Part shown: piece by piece, positions 51,985-61,800 of the stretch
Layout of the letters: each line of letters opens with the position of its first letter
How positions within the stretch are numbered: the stretch's first letter is position 1
Assembly (NCBI GenBank): GCA_045613985.1
Contig: JAZLCA010000019.1
Span: 1 to 64,000 of the forward strand
Source of the DNA: SIG644 sp045613985
GTDB lineage: Bacteria; Bacillota; Clostridia; Oscillospirales; CAG-272
Direction of reading: 5' to 3'
DNA length: 64,000 nt
The notes under the pieces: model-generated
Seen by the model: the letters and a program-made list of their open reading frames with translations, nothing else
What the model was told of the DNA's origin: nothing
Databases searched by the model: none
Translations under genes and position numbers: made by a program

Positions 51985-52015
51985 GAAAACACCGCCCGCT
52001 CAGGACGGTGTTTTC
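51985..52015 (-). terminator. Hairpin between argG and argH (partial terminator or attenuator)
   Basis: GAAAACACCG pairs perfectly with CGGTGTTTTC, with CC/GG in the loop. The T tract is short (TTTTC), so it likely allows readthrough to argH and may set their ratio. Confidence 0.6.
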
Positions 52016-52029
52016 CGTAATACGTCATA

Positions 52030-53256
52030 TTATTTCTTTGCGTTCTTGGCGTCAACCATAGCCTGAACCTTGATGGGCAGACCATAGAGGTTAATGAAGC
52101 CTGCACTGTCCTTCTGATCGTAATCAGACTCACCGAAGGTTGCAATCTCTTCGCTGTACAAAGAATAATCACTCCAAACGCCTGCATTGATCATATTGCC
52201 CTTATACAGCTTGAGGCGAACCTTACCGGTAACCTTTTCCTGCGTCTTATCAACGAAGGCGGCAAGAGCCTCACGCAAGGGGGTGAACCACTGGCCGTTG
52301 TAAACCAACTCAGCGTAAGTAATGGCCAGCTTCTGCTTTTCATGCAACGTCATCTTGTCAAGGCAGATGCTCTCCAGAACGCTGTGTGCCTTGTACAGAA
52401 TGGTTCCGCCGGGCGTTTCGTAAACACCGCGGCACTTCATGCCTACCAGTCTGTTCTCGACGATATCAAGAAGACCGATACCATTCTTTCCGCCCAGTTC
52501 ATTGAGCTTCAAAATGATGTTCTTGGCACTCATCTTTTCGCCGTCAAGTGCTACGGGAACACCTTGTACAAAGTCGATCTCTACGTAGGTAGGAACATCG
52601 GGTGCCTGCAAGGGAGAGACGCCCATCTCAAGGAAGCCGGGCTTTTCATACATAGGCTCGTTGCCCGTATCCTCCAGATCCAGGCCTTCATGAGACAAAT
52701 GCCACAGGTTCTTGTCCTTGGAATAGTTGGTCTCGCGGTTGATCTTCAAAGGAACGTTGTGAGCCTCTGCATAGTCGATCTCTTCTTCGCGAGACTTGAT
52801 ATCCCACTCTCTCCAAGGAGCGATGATGGGCATATCGGGGCAGAAATGCTTGAGAGTCAATTCGAAACGAACCTGGTCATTGCCCTTACCGGTACAACCG
52901 TGACAAATGGCATCAGCACCTTCCTTGATTGCGATCTCAGCCAAACCCTTGGCGATGCAAGGACGTGCATGAGAAGTACCCAACAGGTATTCTTCATAAA
53001 TGGCACCGGCTTTCATACAAGGAATAATGTATTCATCTACATATTCCTCGGTCAAATCCAACACGTACAGTTTTGATGCGCCCGTCTTGAGTGCCTTTTC
53101 TTCCAGACCTTCAAGTTCATCCGCCTGGCCAACGTTACCCGACACAGCAACAACTTCACAATTGTTATAATTTTCCTTGAGCCACGGAATGATAATGGAC
53201 GTATCCAAGCCTCCCGAATATGCAAGTACAACCTTTTTGATGTTTTCCTTATTCAT
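52030..53256 (-). CDS. argG: Argininosuccinate synthase
   Basis: 408 residues. Condenses citrulline and aspartate with ATP. The PP-loop motif LAYSGGLDTSIIIPWL is at the N-terminus, followed by CHGCTGKGNDQVRFE and LNELGGKNGIGLLDIVENR-type features. First gene of argG-argH-argF; RBS GGAGGT. Strong consensus promoter 53 bp upstream. No ArgR box can be assigned with confidence, but a short palindrome lies in the leader. Confidence 0.97.
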   Translation of the reverse strand: MNKENIKKVVLAYSGGLDTSIIIPWLKENYNNCEVVAVSGNVGQADELEGLEEKALKTGASKLYVLDLTEEYVDEYIIPCMKAGAIYEEYLLGTSHARPCIAKGLAEIAIKEGADAICHGCTGKGNDQVRFELTLKHFCPDMPIIAPWREWDIKSREEEIDYAEAHNVPLKINRETNYSKDKNLWHLSHEGLDLEDTGNEPMYEKPGFLEMGVSPLQAPDVPTYVEIDFVQGVPVALDGEKMSAKNIILKLNELGGKNGIGLLDIVENRLVGMKCRGVYETPGGTILYKAHSVLESICLDKMTLHEKQKLAITYAELVYNGQWFTPLREALAAFVDKTQEKVTGKVRLKLYKGNMINAGVWSDYSLYSEEIATFGESDYDQKDSAGFINLYGLPIKVQAMVDAKNAKK

Positions 53257-53282
53257 AGTAAACCTCCACAGGAATAAAAATC

Positions 53283-53297
53283 CATTTGTTTCAAATG
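53283..53297 (-). promoter_or_regulatory. Inverted repeat in the argG leader
   Basis: CATTTG-TTT-CAAATG lies between the argG -10 box and the start codon, near the expected transcription start. It could be a repressor site; it does not clearly match a full ARG box. Confidence 0.35.
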
Positions 53298-53308
53298 CAA
53301 CGTCCTCA

Positions 53309-53337
53309 ATTATACACGTTCCGCCTCAATTTGTCAA
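53309..53337 (-). promoter_or_regulatory. argG: Consensus promoter of argGHF
   Basis: On the minus strand, TTGACA (53332-53337), 17 bp, TATAAT (53309-53314). It diverges from the T-box promoter; the 155 bp between them are A/T-rich without a visible gene. Confidence 0.9.
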
Positions 53338-53492
53338 TACCGTTTTCAAACATTTCTTCTTGTTTTTCAATTAAATTTTCCTCGTTTCGTTTTGTGTGTT
53401 TATTTATTCGCGATTTTATGCATAATATTCACTTCTTGGCAAAATTTTAAAGAAAAAAAGCAAAAATCAGACAGAAAAATCAATCAAAAGTA

Positions 53493-53521
53493 TTGACATC
53501 GTTTGTTGTTTATGCTATAAT
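53493..53521 (+). promoter_or_regulatory. Consensus promoter of the T-box operon
   Basis: TTGACA (53493-53498), 17 bp, TATAAT (53516-53521), with a TG just before the -10 box (extended -10). The T-box leader starts about 10-20 bp downstream. Confidence 0.92.
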
Positions 53522-53539
53522 ATCGGCATATTTCAAATA

Positions 53540-53820
53540 CTGTGAAGGAATTACGTATGGCACGTCAGATGTTGCAGAGAGTTGACGGTTGGTGTAAGTC
53601 AACACATCGGTACCTATATGGTCTCATTCCTGAGTAGAGCTTCCGAACTTTGCACCTTTCGCATCATTAAGAAGCTCCGGCAGCCCCGTTACCATGGCTG
53701 ACGGCTTTATACGAGCCGAACAAAGTGATCGCCCTATAGGCGATAATTTCGTGGGTGGTACCGCGGCATTTACGTGTCGTCCCTGAAGCAGATGCTGTAT
53801 CTGCGTCGGGGCGTTTTTTT
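53540..53820 (+). promoter_or_regulatory. T-box riboswitch, specifier CUC (Leu)
   Basis: Stem I hallmarks are present: GCAGAGAG (53574 on), GGTTGGTGTAAGTC (apical part), and the 3' specifier side TCTCATTCCTGAGTAGAG. Placing it against known leaders (codon, A, then TTCTTGAGC-like) gives CTC at 53623-53625, a leucine codon. The antiterminator T-box GGGTGGTACCGCGG is at 53753-53766; its TGGT (53756-53759) would pair with an ACCA tRNA end, so discriminator A, as tRNA-Leu has. A terminator follows. Uncharged tRNA-Leu would turn the operon on. Confidence 0.9.
53778..53820 (+). terminator. T-box-controlled terminator
   Basis: CGTCCCTG-AGCAGAT pairs with ATCTGCGTCGGGGCG around a short loop and runs into eight T residues. 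The CGTCCC arm also pairs with the T-box, the standard switch. Confidence 0.9.
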
Positions 53821-53849
53821 ATTACATCATTTCTCGGAGGTAACTATTT

Positions 53850-55256
53850 ATGAAGCAAATTTTCATCAACGATGCTACCCTGTGCGGTAAGCGTATGGCA
53901 ACCATGAGTTTCCGCGAAAAGTTGGAAATTGCTAAACTACTTGATAAAATGAAGGTGGATTGTATCGATTTCGGCACAATCCAAAATGAAAAAACGGATC
54001 CCCTACTTGTCTCTACCATTGCCCCCCTTCTTGCGCACAGCAAGCTCTGCATTTCCGTTGGGTTAGAGGAACACGACGTTGTTGTGGCCGGAAAGGCCCT
54101 TTCCAATCTCGCAGCTGCAAGACTTGCCGTCACTCTCCCCGTTTCTACCGTTGGTATGGAATATACCTGCCACAAAAAGCCAACGGCCGTATTGGAAGCA
54201 GTGATCGCACAGATTGCGCGCTGCAAACAATATGCTTGCGAGGTTGAACTTTGCGCGCTGGATGCTACTCGCAGCGAACCCGAATTTTTACGGCAATTGA
54301 TTGTTGCTGCCATCGAGGCGGGCATCACTCATCTCACACTTTGCGACAACGCGGGCCGCACGCTTCCCGAAGAAGCTGCCGCATTTGTCGCTGATACGCT
54401 CAAAAATTTACCCGCTCTTGACGGATTGACCGTGTGTGTTTCTTTTCCCAACCGTATGCAACTGTCCGTCGCTTGTGCCACCGCCGCTTTACAGGCAGGC
54501 GCTGACGGCGTAAAGACCGGTGTCGGCTGTGATGATTACACTGATGTCGCTCCTTTGTCCGAGATTTTACGCGACCGTGGGGAGACTTTGGGATTCTATT
54601 GCTCACTGAACATGACTGAGCTGCACCGTTGCATCCGTCAAATCGAAACCCTCACCCGTCCGACAGGCGAAATGGCAGGAGCTGCCACCACCGGACTGGC
54701 GGCAGATAACGAAATCCTTTCGCTGGATAAAAACGATGATTGCGTTTCTGTTGCCCGTGCCGTCCGCAAGCTCGGCTACGATCTGAATCCCGAGGATGAA
54801 GCACACGTTTATGAGGCATTTGTGCGGGTTGCAGAAAAAAAGGCCGTCAATGCCAGAGAACTTGAGGCTATCATTGCAAGTACCGCTTTGCAGGTCCCGC
54901 CCACTTATCGTTTGGTCAGCTATTTGACCAACAGCGGTAACATTATCAGCTCTTCTGCTCACATTCAATTAGAAAAGAACGGACAAATGCTGGAAGGAAT
55001 CACCATCGGTGACGGCCCCATTGATGCTGCTTTTATGGCCATTGAGCAGATCATCGGACACCATTACGATTTGGATGATTTCCAGATTCAGTCCGTCACC
55101 CAGGGACATGAGGCTATGGGTAACGCTCTGGTTCGTTTGCGTAACGGCGGAAAGATTTACTCCGGTAATGGCATTTCCACCGATATCATCGGTGCAAGTA
55201 TCCGTGCATATTTGAACGCTTTAAATAAGATTGTCTACGAGGAGGCTGCAGAATGA
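53850..55256 (+). CDS. LeuA-like protein with regulatory domain but without catalytic metal site
   Basis: 468 residues. Fold and order follow 2-isopropylmalate synthase: HMGL-like TIM barrel (about 1-280), linker, and LeuA allosteric domain (about 350-465: LEGITIGDGPIDAAFMAIEQ, then STDIIGASIRAYLNALN). The catalytic residues are gone: DTTLRDGEQ is replaced by NDATLCGKRMA (Arg to Cys12, metal Asp to Gly13), and the HxHND metal motif by SFPNR (198-202). It cannot work as a normal Claisen synthase. The leucine-binding domain is well kept, so a leucine sensor, scaffold or new activity is likely. RBS GGAGGTAA; last codons overlap the next gene by ATGA. Related proteins are named only for the regulatory domain. 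Confidence 0.85.
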   Translation: MKQIFINDATLCGKRMATMSFREKLEIAKLLDKMKVDCIDFGTIQNEKTDPLLVSTIAPLLAHSKLCISVGLEEHDVVVAGKALSNLAAARLAVTLPVSTVGMEYTCHKKPTAVLEAVIAQIARCKQYACEVELCALDATRSEPEFLRQLIVAAIEAGITHLTLCDNAGRTLPEEAAAFVADTLKNLPALDGLTVCVSFPNRMQLSVACATAALQAGADGVKTGVGCDDYTDVAPLSEILRDRGETLGFYCSLNMTELHRCIRQIETLTRPTGEMAGAATTGLAADNEILSLDKNDDCVSVARAVRKLGYDLNPEDEAHVYEAFVRVAEKKAVNARELEAIIASTALQVPPTYRLVSYLTNSGNIISSSAHIQLEKNGQMLEGITIGDGPIDAAFMAIEQIIGHHYDLDDFQIQSVTQGHEAMGNALVRLRNGGKIYSGNGISTDIIGASIRAYLNALNKIVYEEAAE

Positions 55257-57745
55257 AACTCTCCTTTTCCACCAAAGGCTGGCAACAGCTTGGCTGGCAA
55301 CGTTTATATGAATTGGCGCGCGACGTCAAGCTCTCCGGCATGGAAATACATAATCCGCTCGATCCCGTGATGAGAGATCGGGTACTGGATACCCAAAACG
55401 TGCCCCTTTCCCGCCGTCAGTTGCAGGAGGCGGGATTACAGATCGCCTGCGTGGATCTGCCCGTTGATCTGACGGACGAGAGCGATGATTTCCTCGCCAA
55501 ATTAGATCGTGCCATCACGGCAGCTGTGAATATGAGAACCTCTCATATCCGTATTCACACCATGGCTTCAAGCGAAAACGGCAAGGTTCCCGAGACGACC
55601 ATGTCTCTGTTGGCTCTCGCCCTGGATAAGGCTGAAAAAGCCAATGTTACACTGTTACTCGAAACCGCAGGTATGTTTTCTGACACAAACCTGCTCAAAA
55701 ACACGCTCGATATCTTTGCCAGCGATTATCTGGCGGCTCTTTGGGATATGCATAACACCTACTTTCTGTCGGGGGAGACGGCACAAATCTCCATTGAACA
55801 TTTAGGAGCTTACGTCAAGCACGTGCATATCAAGGACGCACAGCCTATGGGCGACGGGCACCAGTATTGCCTGATTGGAAGCGGTACACTTCCCATTGAG
55901 GATATGATGCGCGCCTTGCGTTCAGTCAATTATGACGGCTTTGTTTCATTGGAATGGAATCCCGATTGGTTGCCCGATATCGATGATCCCGAGATCATTT
56001 TTTCTCATTTCGTTCACGTCATGAGCCGCTTCGATCCCACATCACGCAAAAAAAGCACGCTCTTTTCCAACGCAACCGGCACAGGCGTATTCCCTTGGAA
56101 AAAGGACACTCTTCTTGACTGTACGTTCGCCGAGGTGCTGGATCGAGTGGCAGAAGAATTTCCTGACCAGTATGCTTTTCGCTATACAACGTTGGACTAC
56201 ACCCGCACCTATGCACAATTCCGTGACGATGTGGATGATTTTGCCCGCGTTTTGATATCCATGGGAGTACGCGCAGGACAGAAAGTAACCGTGTGGCTGA
56301 CAAACCTGCCTCAATGGTATATTGCCTTTTGGGCAACGACTAAAATCGGCGCAATACTAGTCACCATGAACACAGCATATAAGATTCACGAAGCAGAATA
56401 CCTGCTTCGTCAATCGGATACGCACACCCTCATTATGATCGAGGATTACCGCGACTCCAATTACAAGGCCATTATGCAGGAGCTTTGCCCGGAGCTCAAA
56501 ACTACTCGTCCCGGCCAGCCCTTACATGCCAAAAAACTTCCCTTCCTTCGCAATATCATTACGGTTGGTTTCCGCATGGATGGTTGCTTGACGTGGGAAG
56601 AAAGTTTGACGCGAAAGAACCTGATTCCCGTAGAAGAGGTTCACCGCATGGCCGCGGCTGTTAACAAAAATGATGTCTGCAATATGCAGTATACGTCCGG
56701 TACGACAGGCTTTCCCAAGGGCGTTATGTTGACACACTATAATGTTGTCAACAACGGAAAATATATCGGAGATCATATGGATCTTTCCACGGCTGACCGC
56801 ATGATGATCCAAGTCCCCATGTTCCATTGCTTCGGCATGGTACTTTCCATGACCGCTTCCATGACGCACGGCGCTACTATGTGCCCGCTTCCCTACTTTT
56901 CACCCAAATCGGCACTTGCCTGCATCAACCAGGAAAAGATCACTGCATTCAACGGCGTTCCTACCATGTTCATCGCCATGATGCAACACGCCGATTTCGC
57001 CAAAACCGATTTTTCTCACATCCGCACGGGCATTATGGCGGGTGCCAACTGTCCCGCTGATCTGATGAAAAAGGCCGCAGACGTTATGAACATGAAGCAG
57101 ATTGTCAGCGTTTACGGTCAGACTGAGGCAGCCCCCGGCTGTACCATGAGTAGCTTCACCGATCCGCTCGACGTTCGTACCGAAACGGTCGGCTCTGCTT
57201 TCGCCAACGTCGAGTGTAAAATCATTGATCCCGAAACCGGCGAGGAATGCCCCATTGGTGTCAACGGTGAATTCGTTGCCCGCGGTTACAATATTATGAA
57301 AGGCTATTACAAAATGCCTGCTGCCACAGCGGCCGCTATTGATGCAGATGGCTGGTTGCACACGGGCGACCTTGCCGCGAAAGATGAAAACGGCAACTAT
57401 CGCATCACGGGAAGACTCAAGGACATGATTATCCGCGGCGGTGAAAACCTTTATCCCAAGGAAATCGAAGAGTTTTTCTACACGCACCCCAAGGTACGCG
57501 ACGTTCAGGTGATCGGCGTGCCGGATGAACGCTACGGTGAAGAAGCCATGGCTTGCATCATCCTCAAGGAAGGAACCGAGGCCACCATCGAGGAGTTCCG
57601 CGATTATGCCAACGCGCATATGGCCCGCCACAAAGTTCCCCGCTACCTTGAGTTTGTCCGTGAATTCCCCATGAACGCCGCGGGGAAAATTCTCAAATAT
57701 AAAATGCGCGAGCAAGCGATCGAGCGGCTCGGGCTCAAAAAGTAA
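55253..57745 (+). CDS. Fusion of sugar-isomerase-like TIM barrel and acyl-CoA synthetase (AMP-binding)
   Basis: 830 residues. Residues about 1-265 form a xylose isomerase/AP endonuclease 2-type barrel with the metal-site pattern LLLETAG (Glu near 137), LWDMHNT (Asp165, His167), VKHVHIKDA and SLEWNPDW. Residues about 290-828 are an ANL-superfamily ligase: P-loop YTSGTTGFPKGVMLTH (about 480), VYGQTEAAP, GWLHTGDLA, GRLKDMIIRGGENLYPKEIE, and the C-terminal catalytic Lys in NAAGKILKYKM. It should activate a carboxylic acid to its CoA ester via acyl-AMP; acid unknown. No stop or frameshift lies between the halves. Start overlaps the previous stop (ATGA). Confidence 0.85.
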   Translation: MKLSFSTKGWQQLGWQRLYELARDVKLSGMEIHNPLDPVMRDRVLDTQNVPLSRRQLQEAGLQIACVDLPVDLTDESDDFLAKLDRAITAAVNMRTSHIRIHTMASSENGKVPETTMSLLALALDKAEKANVTLLLETAGMFSDTNLLKNTLDIFASDYLAALWDMHNTYFLSGETAQISIEHLGAYVKHVHIKDAQPMGDGHQYCLIGSGTLPIEDMMRALRSVNYDGFVSLEWNPDWLPDIDDPEIIFSHFVHVMSRFDPTSRKKSTLFSNATGTGVFPWKKDTLLDCTFAEVLDRVAEEFPDQYAFRYTTLDYTRTYAQFRDDVDDFARVLISMGVRAGQKVTVWLTNLPQWYIAFWATTKIGAILVTMNTAYKIHEAEYLLRQSDTHTLIMIEDYRDSNYKAIMQELCPELKTTRPGQPLHAKKLPFLRNIITVGFRMDGCLTWEESLTRKNLIPVEEVHRMAAAVNKNDVCNMQYTSGTTGFPKGVMLTHYNVVNNGKYIGDHMDLSTADRMMIQVPMFHCFGMVLSMTASMTHGATMCPLPYFSPKSALACINQEKITAFNGVPTMFIAMMQHADFAKTDFSHIRTGIMAGANCPADLMKKAADVMNMKQIVSVYGQTEAAPGCTMSSFTDPLDVRTETVGSAFANVECKIIDPETGEECPIGVNGEFVARGYNIMKGYYKMPAATAAAIDADGWLHTGDLAAKDENGNYRITGRLKDMIIRGGENLYPKEIEEFFYTHPKVRDVQVIGVPDERYGEEAMACIILKEGTEATIEEFRDYANAHMARHKVPRYLEFVREFPMNAAGKILKYKMREQAIERLGLKK

Positions 57746-57771
57746 TCCGATAAGACAAGGAGAAAACAACG

Positions 57772-58842
57772 ATGGAAATCAGAATTGAAAGAACAAGCAC
57801 ACCTGCAAATAAGCCGGACAGTTCCAAATTGGGCTTTGGCCGCTATTTTACAGATCATATGTTTATCATGGATTATTCGCCCGACCAGGGGTGGCACGAC
57901 GCTCGCATCGTTCCGTTTGGCAACCTTTCTCTTCATCCTGCCGCTACCGTTTTTCATTACGGCGCCGAAGTATTTGAGGGTATGAAGGCTTACCGTCGTG
58001 CGGACGGCGTTGTGCAGTTGTTCCGCCCGATGGAAAACGTCAAGCGCCTCAACTCCTCCGCAGAACGTCTGTGTCTGCCCGAAATTGACGAGCAGGATGC
58101 GCTGGATGCGATCATGAAGTTCGTTGAAGTCGAGCAGGATTGGGTCCCCTCCAATCCCGGTACCTCGCTGTATTTGCGTCCTTTCCTGTTTGGTTCGGAC
58201 GAGCAGCTTGGTCTCCACACCATTCAAAATGCCATGTTTATCATTATTGCCTCCCCTGTCGGCAGCTACTACGCTGCAGGCATCAACCCCGTTCGCATTA
58301 TGATCGAAACCGAAGACGTTCGTGCCGTCAAGGGCGGTACGGGATATACCAAGTGTGGCGGTAACTATGCAGCCAGCAACCGTGCGGCAGCTCGCGCAGA
58401 ACAAAAAGGATATTCTCAGGTATTGTGGCTGGACGGTATCCACCGCAAGTATATCGAGGAAGTCGGTGCGATGAACGTTATGTTCCGCATCGGTGATGAG
58501 ATCGTCACTCCTGAATTGTCCGGATCTATTTTGCCCGGTATTACCCGTAAATCCTGTCTGGACGTCCTGCGCGCCGAAGGTTATAAGGTCAGCGAACGTA
58601 AAATCAGCGTAGATGAGCTTGTTGACGCTATGAAAAACGGAACGCTTAAAGAAGCTTGGGGTTGTGGTACCGCCGCTGTCGTATCTCCCATTGGAGAATT
58701 GGCCTTTGGCGATATGAAGTATACGGTAAACAACTTTGAGATTGGCGAGATCACACACCATCTGTACGACACACTGACCGGTATTCAGTGGGGTAAGGTA
58801 TCCGACACCTACGGCTGGACAGTCGAAATTCCCGCAAACTAA
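57772..58842 (+). CDS. ilvE: Branched-chain amino acid aminotransferase
   Basis: 356 residues, PLP fold type IV, longer subgroup as in eukaryotes and many Bacillota. The motifs FHYGAEVFEGMKAYR, LYLRPFLFG, GGTGYTKCGGNYAAS (PLP Lys194) and EEVGAMNVMFR support BCAT. It interconverts Leu, Ile and Val with their 2-oxo acids using glutamate/2-oxoglutarate. RBS AAGGAGA, 26 bp after the ligase gene and 9 bp before nifJ. Its place in a Leu T-box operon fits leucine formation. Confidence 0.94.
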   Translation: MEIRIERTSTPANKPDSSKLGFGRYFTDHMFIMDYSPDQGWHDARIVPFGNLSLHPAATVFHYGAEVFEGMKAYRRADGVVQLFRPMENVKRLNSSAERLCLPEIDEQDALDAIMKFVEVEQDWVPSNPGTSLYLRPFLFGSDEQLGLHTIQNAMFIIIASPVGSYYAAGINPVRIMIETEDVRAVKGGTGYTKCGGNYAASNRAAARAEQKGYSQVLWLDGIHRKYIEEVGAMNVMFRIGDEIVTPELSGSILPGITRKSCLDVLRAEGYKVSERKISVDELVDAMKNGTLKEAWGCGTAAVVSPIGELAFGDMKYTVNNFEIGEITHHLYDTLTGIQWGKVSDTYGWTVEIPAN

Positions 58843-58851
58843 GGAGCTATC

Positions 58852-61800
58852 ATGTCTGAACACAAGCATTTTCCTATGGCGACCATGGATGGTAACGAAG
58901 CCGCCGCCTACGTTGCCTATGCTTTTACCGAGATCGCAGCCATCTATCCCATCACTCCCTCATCCCCCATGGCGGGCAAGACGGATGCATGGAGTGCGCA
59001 CGGTAAGAAAAACTTATTTGGTCAGCCCGTAAGCCTGATTGAAATGCAATCCGAGGCGGGCGCAGTAGCAGCCGTTCACGGCGCACTGGAAACGGGCGCT
59101 TTAGCAACCACCTTTACATCCTCACAGGGTCTGATGCTCATGATTCCCGTCATGCACCGTATTTCGGGTGAGCGTCTTCCCGGTGTGCTTCACGTAGCGT
59201 CCCGTACTGTTGGAACCCACGCTCTGTCCATCTTCGGAGATCACAGCGACGTAATGAATTGCCGCCAGACCGGTTTTGCCCTGCTCTCCACCGCGAGCGT
59301 TCAGGAGATCATGGATCTGGCTCCCGTGGCACATCTTTCGGCGATCAAGGGGAGAATTCCCTTCCTTCATTTCTTCGACGGCTTGCGCACCTCGCACGAA
59401 ATCAACAAGATCGAAACCATTCCTCACGAAGAAATGGGAAAGCTGTTGGATCGTGACGCGCTGGATGCCTTCCGCGCTCAAGCGCTCAATCCCGAGCATC
59501 CAAAACTGCGGGCAACCGTTCAAAACGGCGACGTTTATTTCCAGGTGCGCGAGGCTAACAACGGCTTCTACGATGCCCTGCCGGATATCGTCGAAAATTA
59601 TATGAACGAAATTGCCACGCTGACCGGACGGAAATATCACCTTTTTGATTACTACGGTGATCCCGATGCGACCGATGTAGTTGTAGCTATGGGATCGGTC
59701 AGCGGTACCGTCCGTGAGGCCGTAGATGCGCTTCGCGCGAAGGGACGCAAGGTTGGTTTTTTGCAGGTCCATCTGTTCCGTCCTTTCTCCATCAAGCATT
59801 TCGTATCCGCACTTCCGGCAAGCGTTCGCCGCATCGCGGTGTTGGATCGTTGCAAAGAGATGGGGGCTTTGGGCGAGCCCTTATATCAAGATGTTTGCAC
59901 CGTCTTCTCGGGACGCTCAGACGTTACCGTCGTCGGCGGTCGTTACGGCCTTTCCTCCAAGGATACCGATCCTTCCCAGATCGTTGCCGTATTCGATAAC
60001 CTCGCCGCTGAGCATCCCAAAAATTCCTTTAGCATCGGCATCGTTGATGACGTGACCTTCCGTTCTCTGCCCATCGGTGCTCCCGTTGCGGAAAAGGCCG
60101 ATACCTTCTCTTGCAAATTCTGGGGTCTGGGATCCGACGGTACGGTCGGTGCCAACAAAAACACGGTCGAGATCATCAACGATCATACCGATCGCTACGC
60201 ACAGGCCTATTTTGAATACGATGCTAAAAAATCCTTTGGCGTCACAAAATCTCACCTCCGCATCAGTCCAACTCCGATCACCTCTTCTTACTACGTCAAA
60301 AGTGCCGATCTGGTTGCTTGCCATCATCAAAGCTATGTTGGCAAATACGACATGGTCAGCGAGCTCAAGCAAGGCGGTATCTTCCTTCTCAACTGCACTT
60401 GGGCTGCAAACGAGCTGGAGGAAAATTTGCCTGCCGACGTCCGTCGTACACTGGCGCAAAAAAATGCTCGCCTCTATCTAATCAATGCCAGCGAGATCGC
60501 TTCTCGCTTAGGACTTGGCTCGCACACCAACACCGTGCTTCAAGCCGCTTTCTTCCATATCGCCTCCATTCTGGATGAGCAAACCGTTATTGGATACATG
60601 AAGGACGCCGCTCGAAAGACCTATTTCGCCAAGGGTGATGCCGTTGTCGAGCGCAATTTGTCCGCCATTGATGCAGGTGTTGAGGGTGTATATCGTGTGG
60701 ATATTCCCGCTCATTGGGCAAATGCGGCGGATACTCCCATCGCAACAGACGAAATCAAGCCCGCCGTTGTACGTAATATTCTCGAGCCAATCAACGCGCA
60801 AAAGGGCGACGATCTGCCCGTCAGTGCCTTCCGCGGCTATGAGGATGGTACCATTGACGTAGGTCTTACCGCTTATGAAAAGCGCAACATTGCAGCCAAG
60901 GTTCCCGTGTGGAACAGCACGGTCTGCTTACAGTGCAACCGATGCTCACTGGTCTGCCCCCACGCCGCCATCCGTCCGTATCTTCTGACGGAAGAAGAAT
61001 TGTCCAACGCTCCCGAAGGACTGGTCGCTGTTGCTGCCAAGGGCGCTGCAGCCAAGGGCTACTATTACACGCTTCAAATCAGTACCGCAGATTGTACCGG
61101 ATGTGGTAGCTGTGTGGCCTCTTGTCCGGCCAAGGACAAGGCGATTGAGATGGTGGGTAACACCTTCCCCATTGCTTCTCCCGCTTGGGCATACACGTTA
61201 AGACTGGATGACAAGAACAACCTGTTCGACCGCTATACCGTCAAGGGTAGTCAGTTCTGCCGTCCGTTGCTTGAATTCTCTGCCGCCTGCGCAGGCTGCG
61301 GTGAAACCCCATACGCCAAGTTGCTCACTCAGTTGTTTGGTGACCGCGTCTATTGGGCCAACGCCACCGGATGCTCCCAGGCTTGGGGTTCTCCCATGCC
61401 GGGTATTCCCTACACAACCAACAAGCAAGGCCACGGCCCTGCCTGGTCCAACTCGCTGTTTGAAAACAACGCTGAGTTCAGTTTGGGAATGTTTTTGTCC
61501 GTCCGTCAACAAAGAGAGGCACAGAAAATGCGTGTGGAACAGCTGATGGCTATAGCCGACGGAGCGGTGCGCGAAAATACGAAGGCTTGGCTGGATGGCT
61601 TTGATAATTACGAGGCCTCTCCCGCTCTGACCGAAGACTTGTGTAACGTTCTGCAAGAGGCTCGTCCCACGATGACTGCTGAACAGGCCACACTTGCCGC
61701 TGACATTCTCCGTTACCGCGACCAGCTGACCAAAAAGTGCTTTTGGATGTTCGGCGGCGACGGCTGGGCGTACGATATCGGCTTTGGCGGTTTGGATCAC

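Noticed and set aside
57643..58869. Long minus-strand frame (408 codons) opposite ilvE
   Set aside because: Antisense to intact ilvE and the ligase end, no family features, no start signals.
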